Shown: one piece after another, positions 1 through 10,560 of the stretch
How positions within the stretch are numbered: position 1 is the first letter of the stretch
Layout: every line of letters starts with the position of its first letter
DNA from: Avena insularis
Taxonomy: Eukaryota > Streptophyta > Magnoliopsida > Poales > Poaceae
Direction of reading: 5' to 3'
Assembly (NCBI GenBank): GCA_023614405.1
Contig: CM042684.1
Coordinates: 537,648,682-537,712,681 of the forward strand
DNA length: 64,000 bases
Program-made: the position numbers and the translations under genes
Notes under the pieces: generated by a model
Told to the model about the DNA's origin: nothing
Seen by the model: only the letters and a program-made list of their open reading frames with translations
Databases searched by the model: none

Positions 1-1223
1 TCTGTGCCGCATATCGACATGCGCCATGGATAAAAAATATCAATGGCGTGATGACAGTGGCGCACGACCCATGCGACACGGATAGCAAAAATGGTGCGCC
101 ACTGATAGAAAAATCTGTAGTAGTGACTTATGTCAACTGTGACTCCGGTACCCCACTTGATGTGATGGACTTCATGTGGAATGAGATGGTCATTGCCGCG
201 CACACTAGAAGGATGCCCCCTTTTGCTCCCTATGTTATGGCTCTTATCATCCGCAAGTGACCTCCACAACTACCAGCTTTTGACTCACAAGTCTAAGTCT
301 TTATTGATCAAGAAGCATTCTGAACCTCGCAACACGGCTGGCCAAGAGGTTGATGAGGAAGGTAACGTGGTTGAACAAGATTCCAATGAAGATGTGGGTG
401 GTCGTGGTGGCCATGCTTTTGTTGTGTCTCGTCGCGCAGATGCTCCGCCCTCATGGGCCAAGAGGCTTGAAGCCAAGCTCAAGAAAATTTTCTACCTTCA
501 AACCGACAATCAAAAACGTATGTATGAAGCCCATGTCTATGCCAAGAAATCTTGCTATCGTCATAAAGAGTGGATGGAAGGTCAAGGTTTTACTGTCTTC
601 GAAGGCTCAGAGAACAACATCACCCCTGAAGAACAATGGATCTCCAAATATAGCAACTAGGATGACGATGATGCCTCCTCTTCCTTCCATGCCCCGGGCT
701 TCCATGTTGGTGATGATGATGATGATGAGTGATAGTTGGGGCATTAGTCTTGCTCTTGTCCCTTTTTGGCATCTTGATGCCAAAGAGGGAGAAGTTGCAA
801 TATAGGTTGTGCGGGGATTTGCATGGGAAAGTCACAAGCTCGTTCTTTCTTTGATCTTTGGGTGCTTTTGAACTTTTTCCGTCTCTTATTATTTGTGAAC
901 TCTATGTGCTACATATGTCTGAATTATGTAAGTGAAGACTATGTGGTTATATGGATCCATCTTATGTGATGATACAATCTAATTGTTGCCTGTTTATTTC
1001 CCATCACATAATGTTGTGCAAATGTATGAGTTTTAAGTCATAGTTTTATTTTTCTTGAACCCTTGGTTGGTTTGCAAAATAGAGGGGGAGTACTGATTCT
1101 AGTATATGCTTGATGTTGCACATATCTAGGGGGAGCCCGTCTCTATTTTCAAACCTTGTGCGCTATCATAATATTTGTTATGCAAATGTGTGTGTTGTCA
1201 TCAATCACCAAAAAGAGGGAGAT
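1..1223 (+). mobile_element. Internal 3' part of a Sirevirus-like Ty1-copia retrotransposon
   Basis: This is the region between the coding part and the 3' LTR of an element whose 5' side lies outside the window. It ends with the purine run at 1211-1222 directly before the LTR start TGAAAGG. Similar purine runs occur upstream at about 782-794, 1081-1090 and 1126-1138. Several copies of the polypurine tract before the 3' LTR are a known trait of Sireviruses (Maximus/SIRE group). About 660-1210 is non-coding and T-rich. The Sirevirus assignment is inferred from the repeated tracts, the long LTR and the LTR style. No pol domain lies inside the window to confirm it. Confidence 0.7.
48..660 (+). 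pseudogene. Broken protein remnant of the Sirevirus-like element
   Basis: Two overlapping frames (48-260 and 181-660) share one coding-like stretch, which suggests a frameshift near 180-260. The first frame has a hydrophobic/aromatic piece around VMDFMWNEMVIAAHTRR. The second is hydrophilic, with an acidic segment (EVDEEGNVVEQDSNEDVGG) followed by a basic segment ending at a TAG at 658. Proteins like this are found in cereal LTR elements either as part of gag or in the extra frame downstream of pol in Sireviruses. I cannot tell which. There is no zinc knuckle, protease, integrase or reverse transcriptase motif. It is clearly disabled and is not a host gene. Confidence 0.45.
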
Positions 1224-2602
1224 TGAAAGGGAATTAACTTCCCTAAGTGGTTTTGATGTTTGATGATAACACGCGTGTCGGACTACTCATTTGCTAAGTG
1301 TCTTTCAGGCCAACTATGTTTGCAAAGCATTCGGTTTCCCTCAAAAGGGTCCATAGCAAGATGTTGTTTTTCTTAGATCTCTTGTTTGAGTCGTAGGAAA
1401 ACCGTACTATTAAGAGGGGGTACACGTTGGAAAGTTTGGGTGAAATCAACTCTACTTATGATGCCCTTCAAGCTTTCCTCAATGGTTGAGACTTTGGAAG
1501 AGTTTTGTCCCTATTGCTGTGGCCTTCTCATTCTTTGTCGTCCGGTAGCACGGTAATTATTTCCGGTACTACCGCTTGACACCGGTAGTACCGCTTGGCG
1601 GTACCAGGCGAGTCTGAGAGCTTCAGCGAGCCTCATATCCTCTTCAGACTCACCCAGTACCTCCGGTCTGGTAGTACCGCCCCAACCTATAGTACCACTG
1701 GTGCTTCTGGTACTACCACTCCGCGGTGGTACCGCTTGTTTCAGCTGGTTCTACCGAGGATTACTAAGCACACCTCATCGCCTAATGGCTGAATCCGGTA
1801 CCACGTCTGGTACTAGTCCGGTACTAGTCCGGTAGTACCGTGTGTTTTCGGTACTACCGCTTCTGGTACCGGTAGTACTGCTCGGGGCTGGCAGCAACGG
1901 GCAAATTCTTTCCTTTTGGTATAAAATGGTCTTTCTTCTCCAATGAGAAGATTGTCTCTTTTATCCCTCTCGTCCATTGTTCCTAAGCTGTATTTTCCCT
2001 AGATCTCCTCCCATAGTGCTCCAATCTATCTGATTCTCTGGGATTTGGTAGAGGAGGTCTATATCTAGGGTTTTACCAAAGCAAAGTTGATTCACCCTTG
2101 TTTTCCTTTGTGGATCTTGTTACTTTGGGTTCTTTGAACCCTAGATGGAAGAGGTCCGTCTCGAAGCTCGGACATTGGTTGTAAAGCTTCAGGATCGTGT
2201 TGGGAGACTCCAAGTGTGGTGTAGGTCTACTCAATAAGTTTGTAAAGGTTTCAGTCGCTACCTTCAAGGTCACCGCATAGTGGATCAGGTGCTTGCGATG
2301 AGGTAGGTGCTTGGGAGAATAGGGTGAGGCCTTCTATGGCGCTAGTGGTCTTAGTACCACCCACCCCTCCAATGGTGACGTACTTCCCCTCAAAAGGAAG
2401 GAACTTCGGGAAAACATCTCCGTGTCTACTCTCGGTTATTTCTATCCTTGTCTTTACTTGTTGTTGCTTGCTTTTCATAGAGGTTCTCTCACCTAGTTGC
2501 ACATCTAGAGAACTTATTTTGTTTTAAGCCTTAATTTGAAAAGAAGCTAAAAATTGAGTAGTGCCTATTCACCCCCCTCTAGTCGTTTATACCAATCTTT
2601 CA
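1224..2602 (+). repeat. 3' LTR of the Sirevirus-like element
   Basis: The LTR starts TGAAAG and ends CTTTCA, a perfect 6 bp terminal inverted repeat with the TG...CA ends expected of LTRs. A purine tract lies immediately 5'. Length is 1379 bp. A TATA-like box TATAAAA sits at 1920-1926. Between about 1545 and 1880 there are many partly palindromic copies of a CGGTAGTACCG-type motif, which could form hairpins. The last 30 bases before the end contain a CACCCCCCTCTAG stretch common at copia LTR ends in cereals. The target duplication cannot be checked because the 5' LTR is outside the window. Confidence 0.8.
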
Positions 2603-3650
2603 GCAGTCCACCACCACGAAGGAGCGGTTATGGACGAGCTCTTTTCTGATCCAGACACGGAGGGTGGGTGGGGTAGTTGTAGGTGTCCAAACCCTAGGCG
2701 GAGGGGCATCTTTGTCTTCCCAGATTTGTCCGAAGAAAAATCCCCACACTCTATCAGCATCATCCTCTCCCTCAGTGCACGTGAGCTCCAAATCGGTCTC
2801 CAGCTCACTGCCTAGTTGCACAGCTCTTCTGGACTTTTTCCTGCTTCTAGGTGATTGCACACGATCGCACCAATGTGGACTGATCCTTGTCGGAGAGCCA
2901 GTAGTGTCACTGCTGCAATCGCGTCCCGGAACGAGAACTTTCCTTGCTCTGGATGTTGCGGGAGCGAGAGCATGAGGCGGTCCCCCGCTGTTGATGAAGA
3001 TGGAGCCAACTTTGAAGCAGTCCACCTGGTGGTAGAACCGCGAGGGCGACCATGCTTCTGCTTCATAGTGGCTGATGGTGTCAGAAGCCCCGAGACTCGC
3101 TGTTGGGGCCCGTCGAAGCATTCGGTGAGGTTGCAGGAGCACCGAGACTTCCTCAGAATACCTCGAGGACTCCGCTCCAATCCCACAGTCTTCACCGGAG
3201 AGGATGAAGAAGGAGTCGATATACCAATCACCCGCGCGAGATGCGCGCGACTTCTGTTTGCCTGACGAATCCGACAAAAACTATTCCTCCCCCAATTGGT
3301 CGATTGGTGAAGGATTGCGCATGTCACCTCCTCCGGCGAGGTCTCGTGACTCGGTTCCTCCCTCTCCAACGAGCGAAGCAGAGGATCCTGTCTCGCCGCG
3401 AGAAGATGGGTCACAACCCGACTCATCCGCCCCTCCATAAGCAGGGGTCGCCAGCGTCAAGCGACACGCTGCATCTCTCAGCGGCGGGAGGAGGCGGGCG
3501 AGCGGCGGAGTAGAGCTCGGGGATGGCGATGAAGCGGTCGAGACGAGCAGGCGGAAGGAGTGCGAACGCCAGCCTCATAGAACTTAACAAGGTGGGGAAA
3601 CATACCCGGCACACCACCGGGTGGTGGGGTCGAAGCCCTAATCCCACCAC
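2600..3650 (-). pseudogene. Unrecognised, frameshifted minus-strand coding-like tract
   Basis: Three overlapping minus-strand open frames (3650-3423, 3438-2812 and 3277-2600) follow one another in the 5' to 3' direction. The tract is GC-rich (GC well above the neighbouring DNA) and shows codon-like structure. This pattern fits a single former coding region with at least two frame changes. Encoded residues are mostly polar and Ser/Arg/Pro-rich, with an acidic patch (SELETDLELTCTEGEDDAD) near the C-terminal side. I see no zinc knuckle or enzyme motif. The last frame stops just at the border with the LTR at 2602, so the LTR element may have cut it. It could be a LINE ORF1 or a gag remnant. I do not recognise it. 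Confidence 0.3.
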
Positions 3651-3733
3651 GCGCCTGAGGAATAGGGACGGGGTCGGAACATTGGAGGCCTCATGGGGAA
3701 CCGAGATGGATCCTCCATGGAGCCGAATGCGTC

Positions 3734-4662
3734 ATATGTGGGTACAACCCATAAACGGGAAATATATTACTCTTTCAACTTGGTGGTGTAATTAATATGA
3801 CTTTTATTTAGAAGCAGTCTTTTTTACAACCGTGTGAGACGAGGAATGAGTAATACAATGGAAAATCTTCCGTAATTGCCAATTGCAAAATTCCTTTGAA
3901 ATGAAGAAAGTAATATGAGTAGTGTATTTTGGACTCGATGTGGGAAGGAAGCAACGTCAAGTCATCGAATCCCGCGTTACATGAGAAGTCTGAAAACGGA
4001 AACAAACCGTCCTAGACATCGAATCTGTCTCCTTTTGGTGGACAATACATTGAACTCATGCGTGTTTTTAGTACTCCCTCCGATCCAAAATAAGTGCCCG
4101 AGATGTAGTACAAAGAATAGTAAATCACCAACACTTATTATGGATCGGAGGGAGTACTATGTGTTTTGCAAGTTTGAAAGAAAGTGGGCAAAAGTCATAC
4201 CTATGTGGGTACAACCCATAAATGGGAAATATATTACTACTCTTTCAACGTGTAATTAATATGGCTTTTAGTTAGGAGCAATATTTTGTCCAATCTCGTG
4301 CATTAGTAATATGGAAAATCTTTCGTAATAAAGGAATACTAGTACTACGGTACTAATTGCCAATTGCAAAATTCGTTTCAAATGAAGAAGGTATTTGGAC
4401 TCGATTTGTGAAGGAAGCAACGTCAAGTCCAATCGTGCGTTGCACGTCAAGTCCGTGGAACGAAGGTGAGTACACGACACCGTGAATTGCTGGTCTCTCG
4501 AGGAGGAGAGGAGAGGAGACGACATTAATTGCTGGTGTCTCCACAGGTTGGGAGTGGACCCCGCGGCAGTCGGTTACATGACGGTGCACGTCACGCAGAT
4601 GAAAAGGTGTTCAAAGCAAGGTGGGACCATATGGGAGAAGAGAGTGAGGCTGGTTGCTACCT
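3734..4662 (+). repeat. Promoter-like block P1 (duplicate of 52130-52925)
   Basis: The block contains a partial internal tandem duplication of about 460 bp: the ATGTGGGTACAACCCATAAA motif recurs at about 3734 and 4201, and TGGACTCGAT..TGAAGGAAG recurs at about 3940 and 4396. The second unit continues into a GA-rich stretch (GAGGAGGAGAGGAGAGGAGA near 4500) and a CACGTCACGCAG motif near 4590. The same order is found once at 52130-52925, with clear similarity but many differences. It has no long open frame. Its position upstream of the module copies C1 and C3 suggests the 5' region of a duplicated gene. The role itself is inferred. Confidence 0.5.
4074..4154. mobile_element. Stowaway-type MITE, 81 bp
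   Basis: It begins CTCCCTCCGATCC and ends GGATCGGAGGGAG, with TA on both sides (4072-4073 and 4155-4156). These are the hallmarks of Stowaway (Tc1/mariner-derived) MITEs. It is absent from the equivalent point of block P2 near 52163, so it inserted after the two blocks separated. Confidence 0.9.
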
Positions 4663-4682
4663 GCTGAAGTGAGTGAGCGGAG

Positions 4683-4863
4683 ATTGGACAGACCAATCAA
4701 CCAATTGGGGGAGGTCCTCCGTCCCGCTCCCATTCCCCAAGGACGGGAAGATCTACAGACCAACAGGTGACATAAATATGACCTTCGTCCCTTCCCTTTC
4801 TGCACGAATTTCGGCTGATTTCACAGTTTCGTTGTCCTCCATCTCTCAGCGATCCGGTAAGGA
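4683..4863 (+). promoter_or_regulatory. Candidate core promoter and 5' untranslated exon
   Basis: This stretch has two CCAAT-like motifs near 4690-4710, an AT-rich TATA-like ATAAATA near 4770, a pyrimidine-rich leader with GTCCTCCATCTCTCAGCG near 4835, and then CCG|GTAAGGAG, which resembles a 5' splice site at about 4857. It directly follows block P1 and precedes module copy C1 on the same strand. It could be the start of the ancestral gene. No start codon with a long frame follows, so this is only suggestive. Confidence 0.25.
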
Positions 4864-5716
4864 GTCCTAGATCTTGGGGAAATGCATGCTAAGATATATC
4901 TCATCTAGCTCTGGTCTAGATCTTGAAGCGAGCGAGCGTGCGTTTTCGTATAATTTTATATGTCACTGCCCTTAACATCCCACAATACCCTTCTGTTTGT
5001 TTGTGCGAAATCACCAGGTTTATCTCCACAAGTTTTTTGACATAAACTAGTTATACTAATATCTCTTACATTTCATAATTCACTCTCTCGACATACGAAT
5101 TTATCTCATCTTATTTCATATTTTTTAACAAATTACAACATAACAATAGTGTACAATATTTTATAGAATTGTAACATTTTAAACTGGAAATTCTTTTGCA
5201 CAAAGCTTACCATTGACAATTTATACATTTCGTTAATTAAACCGTTGAACAACGAAAATAAATGGCTAAAAAAAATTAAGTATTAAGTTATGTCATATTC
5301 ATAATGTTAGAAATATGCCTATGTTGTCTATTTCTAGTATCCTTCAATATCATAACACATAGAACTCAAATGCTAACAACGTTTTCTAGAGTGCGCGTGA
5401 TTTTTGATCAACATGAAGAGTTATTAATTATTATTTGCTAATAGCATCACACACATGCATTTATATGAAGACATAAAATATGAGGAATTCATGTTTACTA
5501 TGAGGACACACAAAATAAAAACAACTATGTCGTCTTATTGTGCCTCAACTTTTGTTATTATACAAGATAATCCTTTCCCTGTAATGCTTTGCTTCAGATG
5601 AAGATCTGCAATAGTGTAGTTGTAATTGTCTCATTCACATTGTTTCTAATACTCATGGTTAATTATACTCGTGGATAGAACCACGAGCACCTCTGATTAG
5701 GTTTATTGGTCTTTGG

Positions 5717-5926
5717 TTGTTCATGCATGTTGCCGGTGGTGTGTGTCGGTGTTGCGGAGTCCGTGTACAAGCATGTACATGCGCCGTGGGTAACATGGCC
5801 TGTACTCAGTCCATGTCAGCTTCGCCGATCTTGAACAACGTCGAAGTGGTTGTAGTCGAGGTAGAATCTATGATTGTGCTTGGCTCGAACTGTTATGATG
5901 ATTTTGTAGTTCCGAAGAAAGTGTGA
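5717..5926 (+). pseudogene. Conserved C-terminal-like reading frame of the module (C1)
   Basis: A 69-codon frame ends in SMIVLGSNCYDDFVVPKKV followed by TGA. The same ending is recognisable in C2 (near 26995-27073, ending DDFVVPDEV) and in C3 (near 57530-57652, ending DDFVVPEKV). C3 has an in-frame TAG a few codons earlier. A shared stop position and a conserved DDFVVP core in three diverged copies suggest this was once a protein C-terminus. I know no family with this ending. It has no start codon context or splice model that I can trust. Confidence 0.35.
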
Positions 5927-6465
5927 GAGGTATGTAAACATGGTCAATGGGCTTAGGTCGAGATGCCGCATCCGAGGGTCAATGGAGTTAACTAGCACAC
6001 GTGCATCAATAGACATTCTCATGTACTACGAGATCTATAATTGTAGCATGCCTGCTAGGTCGCGTACACCTCTCTGCCGTTAATATGTGTTGATTTACTA
6101 TTTTACGATTTATCTTGCACAATTTCGTTACATTTCATCATGTGCAAACGCTGGAATCAGCTTTTCGTTGGGTGACCCTATCATTTTCTTCACTTGAAAC
6201 ATTTAATTTTGTTTATTCGTGTGTTTTCTTCTTCGCTAAACAGATTATGATCCACCCGCTGTGTCGTCGTTATGTAAGTTATCCCACATTATGGTATCAT
6301 AATATTGTTTATTTAACAAAACAATGCTAGCAGTTGCAGCCCTAGCTCTAGTGCAACAACAATTAATGCTTTTAGCCAAAAATAGCAGCATTTTAATTAT
6401 GTTTCATTGCAAGGCATATATGCTTATATACAACAAAGAATATTGATTCTTTATAAAATTAAGTA

Positions 6466-6848
6466 CTCCCTCTGTCTCAAAATAGATGTCGCAGATTTTT
6501 CAAAATTTGGATGAATATAGACACTATTTAGTACTCCCTCTATCCCAAAATATAAGGTGCCTAAGCATTAGTAAAAAGTCAACGTTTTTTAAGTTTGACC
6601 AAATTTCACATAAAAATATGAACATTTACAATATTGAATCAATATCAATGGATTTACCATAAAGTACATTTTATTAGTGTATCCATTCAATATTATAGAT
6701 TTAGATTATTTTCATAAATATTTGGTCAAAGTTTGTAAGATTTGACTTTCGACTAATCCTAATACACCTTATATTTTTGGACGGAGGGAGTATATAGATT
6801 TATCCAATTTTTAATAAACCTGAAGGATCTATTTTGAGACGGAGGGAG
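6466..6848. mobile_element. Stowaway-type MITE interrupted by a second Stowaway MITE
   Basis: The outer ends are CTCCCTCTGTCTCAAAATAG and CTATTTTGAGACGGAGGGAG, with TA on both sides (6464-6465 and 6849-6850). Without the inner element it matches the uninterrupted MITE at 7409-7529 and those in C2 (28206-28329) and C3 (58190-58315). Because all copies carry it at the same spot, it inserted before the module was duplicated. Confidence 0.9.
6534..6790. mobile_element. Inner Stowaway MITE (Thalos-like), 257 bp
   Basis: Ends are CTCCCTCTATCCCAAAATAT and ATATTTTTGGACGGAGGGAG, with TA at 6532-6533 and 6791-6792. It lies inside the outer MITE. The sequence ACTATTTATATAGATTTAT at about 7463 shows the empty site in the neighbouring partial duplicate. 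It is absent from C2 and C3, so it is younger than the module duplication. Confidence 0.9.
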
Positions 6849-7297
6849 TAGTGTTCACAAGGAACTTAGAACCAATTATTACATGCCTTTGCTCAATATG
6901 ATGAAAAATGAATATGTCTCCGAGGGTTAAGTTATGTGGGCATTGTAGTTACTTTACATAAAGTAGAATTATAGCAACCAACTTATTTTGATGTCTACTC
7001 CTCTTAGATGATGATTATGCTCGGGATCTATTCATGGCAAGAGATTATGCTTAACTAGTTTGCATAAATATTTTTGTGAAGTTATTTATTTATTAGTATT
7101 TTCATTCCTCCCGTGTCATCCGAAAATAATCGCTCCGTCCGCAAATAAGTATACTTGTAGCTTTTGTCTAAGTTAAACTTTGTTAACTCTGATAAGTAAA
7201 TACCCTAAGGCGTGAGGTCGTTGTTGAGGAGCAGGAGTGCAGAGCATGCTGGTTTAATTAAGCAAACTGACCCGTACTCCTCTTCCCTTAAGCATGC

Positions 7298-7790
7298 AAC
7301 AACAATTACTGCTTTTAGCCAAAAATAGCAGCATTTTAATTATATTTCATTGCAAGGCATATATGCTTATATACAACAAAGAGTATTGATTCTTTATAAA
7401 ATTAAGTACTCTCTCCATCTCAAAATAGATATCTCAGATTTTTTAAAATTTGGATGAATGTAGACACTATTTATATAGATTTATATAAATTTTAATAAAC
7501 CCAAAACATCTATTTTGAGACGGAGGGTGTAGTGTTCACAAGGAACTTAGAACCAATTATTACATGCCTTTGCTGAATATGATGAAAAATGAATATATCT
7601 CGGAGGGTTAAGTTATGTGGCATTGTAGTTACTTTGTATAAAATAGAATTATAGCAACCAAATTATCTTGACGTCTACTCCCCTTAGATGATGATTATCC
7701 TCAGGATCTATTCATGGCAAGAGATTATCCTTAACTAGTTTCCATAAATATTTTCGTGAAGTTATTTATTTATTAGTATTTTCATGTCTC
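7298..7790 (+). repeat. Partial tandem duplicate of the C1 right part
   Basis: This stretch repeats about 6348-7110 of C1, without the inner MITE: the AACAACAATTACTGCTTTTA start, a MITE at 7409-7529, then the block from AGTGTTCACAAGGAACTTAG to TTATTAGTATTTTCATG. Between the two units (about 7110-7297) there is module tail plus about 100 bp unlike the other copies. Similarity stops at about 7786. Confidence 0.8.
7409..7529. mobile_element. Stowaway-type MITE (uninterrupted duplicate)
   Basis: It starts CTCTCTCCATCTCAAAATAG and ends CTATTTTGAGACGGAGGGTG, with TA at 7407-7408 and 7530-7531. Its ends are slightly worn. It is the duplicate of the outer MITE at 6466-6848 and shows that element's state before the inner insertion. 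Confidence 0.85.
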
Positions 7791-8887
7791 CACGCTCACT
7801 TGTGTCCCGTAGGATCCGAGTACTTGATACCTATTACTTGAGTATTCGCACTATCCACATGTGGGAGACTCTATGGATCCCCTTTCTCCTGAGTTTGATT
7901 CGTACTTTATTTCTTGAGGTCACAAACTAGTTTGGGCATTATTACTATCATGTACTTATGCCATGTTTTACTGCCTTGTTTACTATTGCACATGGAGCGT
8001 CTGTACTGTTTAAGACTTGTGCTACGTTTCTGCGGTATCGATAAGCCCAGTCACACTTTCGGGTTCCCAGTCGTTTACAGCCGTCGAGACAAACCCTGGG
8101 TCCGTATCGGAGCCTGCCAACTTCGTTGCGGGTAGTTTAATAGGATGGCCCCTTGAAATAATTTTTGAATCATGTGAATGCATTGTCGTGAGGCCTCGTT
8201 GTTTTTTATTTGGTTTTTCGCAGGGTTGATCATGCGTGTATTGCTATTTGTGCACCCCTGTAGGGTAAATCTTTCTGAAAGTCACGTCTGCGGTTATAGA
8301 TGACTTGGAATATAGTTTCTCGATCATAAAAAACTATAACTAAAGTACTGCCTTTAATTTGACTAAAACATGACTAATAAATAGTACACCACTCATGAAA
8401 TGGTTAATAAAATTGCCAACGAATGGGATGTTCTTCCATCTCTCATCGGTAAGCGAGAAAGAGGGCAAACGGTGTTTATTTATGTTACTTATATAACTAT
8501 TGTTACTAATTAACGAGCATCCGTCCATCTCTGGTTGGGCGGATGTTGTACCGTGTCTCTATAGAACTGTATAGATATTATCTTTCGCTGCAATTGCATC
8601 ATCTCAGGTTGTTCTCTTTAGATGCATTAAGACTTGCTGAGTATCTATCAGATTTCACACAAAATATTGATCAGATTGTCAGGTATACTCTCGAGAAGGT
8701 TACTGGGTCGAGAAGACCGATGATGGTGGCAACGACTGTTAGGTGTAGAGACTTCGGGGATGGAGATCCGTGAGATCTGTGGATGGGATGTGCTTATTTC
8801 TAAGACATCTTATACCAATTTGCTTCTTCTCCATACTCGGATCTTGTTTTCCGCTTTCACTTGATACTCTGATGTGTGATGTATGAG
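7791..8887. other. Unclassified non-coding stretch
   Basis: I see no long open frame, no RNA gene and no repeat signature here. The short frames at 7914-8229 overlap each other in different frames and show no motif. The stretch continues across the copia insertion into 17246-17427, which is its other half. Confidence 0.4.
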
Positions 8888-8892
8888 GATGT

Positions 8893-10547
8893 TGAAGGAA
8901 ATATGCCCTGAGAGGCAATAATAAAGTTGTTATTATGTATTCCTTGTATATGATAGATGTTTATTTTGCATGCTATAATTGTATTGATAGGAAACATCAA
9001 TACATGTGTGTTTAATAAATAAAAAGGGTTCCTAGTCATGCCTCTCTTATAGACTAGCTTGTTGATTAACAGGATGATCAAGGTTTCCTGATCATGGACA
9101 TTGGATGTTGTTAATAACAAGGTCACACCATTGGTGGAATGATGTGATGAACATTCATCCGAAGTATAGCATTACGATCAAGTCATTGTGTTTATATTGC
9201 TATAACATCATACGAAGTAATCTTTATCCTTAGACCATGAGATCATGTTAATTGCTAACACCGGAAGAGTATCTTGATAACATCAAACATCACACCGTAA
9301 CAGGGTGACTATAAAGATGGGTTCAGTGCTACGAAGGTGTTATGTTGAGGCTCATGGATCAAGAGTGGAATTTGTCAATCCATATGATGGATAGATATAC
9401 TCTGGCCCTCTCGGTGATATCACATTAGGATTGCTTGCAAGCAAGTGATGTGATCACTAGAATGTTATATCACGGGAACGAGAAAAGGGTGCATGTCGGT
9501 AACGAGATCAAACTAGGTATGGAGATACCGATGATCGAATCTCGGACATGTAATATATCGAGAGACAAAGGGATTTAGTTACAAGCGTTAAAGGTTCTCA
9601 CGATCATAGGAGTCATCGTTGAATGTGTAGGAGTCAGTACGGATCTCCAGGTCCCGCTGCTGATTATTGATCGGAGAAGGGTCTCGATCATGTCTGCATT
9701 ATTCGCGAACCGTAGGGTGGCACACTTAAGAGTTACCGGACACCATTTTGGAGCACATATGTTTCAGACAAAAGAATTGCAAAGCGCAGGAATTGTTTCA
9801 ATAGAAACCGGAAATTGTTTCGGATGAAATTGCAGAAGGTGGTTCTGCATGTGATATTGAAATATTGCAAGGGGCTATATGTGAATGTTTGTTAATTAAA
9901 GTAATTAACAAAATTCTGAATAAATTTAATAAAAGAGTTTTATTAAATGAGAGAGCATTAAATTTGGAGAAACTTAATGCATTTAAAGTGGAGACTTTAA
10001 AAGGGAATGTGAAGAGGCATTTTAATGTGGAGGAGTTACCACCACATGAATGGGGGAGGTGAGGGATCACCCCCCCATGCGCCGGCCATGGAGAGAGGGG
10101 GCACCCCCTCCTCCTATAAAAGGCCACCCATTCCCTTCTTCATCCTCACACCTCCTTGTGAAGGATCTCTCTCCCCCTCTAGAATTATTCCCCCATGGTC
10201 TCGGATTAGCGAGATACATGTTCCCGGTGGCATTTCGTCTGGAAGGAGTTGCTGCTTCCGCTGGATCGCTGGAGCGAGGAGGTGGAGGTTGTCCGGTGGC
10301 TTGAACGTGTGTGCGAGTGCGGATGCGCTGCTGAGTTGCGGCGCTCGGACTTCCTCACGATCTTGAGATCGGCAAGTGTACGACTACATCAACCACGAGT
10401 TCCTACTTGTTAACAAAGCTCGTTGTCTTCGAGGGTAAGTTCTCTATGGATGTATGTCCACCCGTTTGCTTTGTACCTAGTAGATAGATCTTGGCGTGTA
10501 GTTCACACCGTAGGAATTTTTTTGTTTTCTATGCTGCGGACCCAACA
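8893..10547 (+). repeat. 5' LTR of the copia element
   Basis: It starts TGAAGGAAATATGCC and ends GGACCCAACA. A TATAAAA box at 10115-10121 is followed by a pyrimidine-rich leader. It is 1655 bp and nearly identical to the 3' LTR. Confidence 0.95.
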
Positions 10548-10548
10548 G

Positions 10549-10560
10549 TGGTATCAGAGC
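10549..10560 (+). promoter_or_regulatory. Primer binding site for initiator methionine tRNA
   Basis: TGGTATCAGAGC lies one base after the 5' LTR. It is complementary to the 3' end of initiator methionine tRNA and is the usual primer site of copia elements in plants. Minus-strand DNA synthesis starts here. Confidence 0.95.

Larger units (their letters stand above)
5039..7200 (+). repeat. Unknown duplicated module, copy C1
   Basis: This stretch is clearly homologous to C2 from 26241 and C3 from 56821, starting at GACATAAACTAGTTATACTA. It is AT-rich, with islands of stronger conservation: the coding-like end near 5810-5926, and a 30 nt exon-like piece at about 6244-6273 flanked by CTAAACAG and GTAAGTT. 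C1 carries a Stowaway pair at 6466-6848. It lacks the upstream part of C2 (24988-26240). It fades out after about 7200. The module may be a degraded multi-exon gene or an unclassified repeat family. I do not recognise it. Confidence 0.65.

Noticed and set aside
8890..10547. LTR start at the TGTTGAAGG of 8890
   Set aside because: The GATGT duplication at 8888-8892 and 17241-17245 and the 3' LTR start at 15589 fix the LTR start at TGAAGG, 8893.
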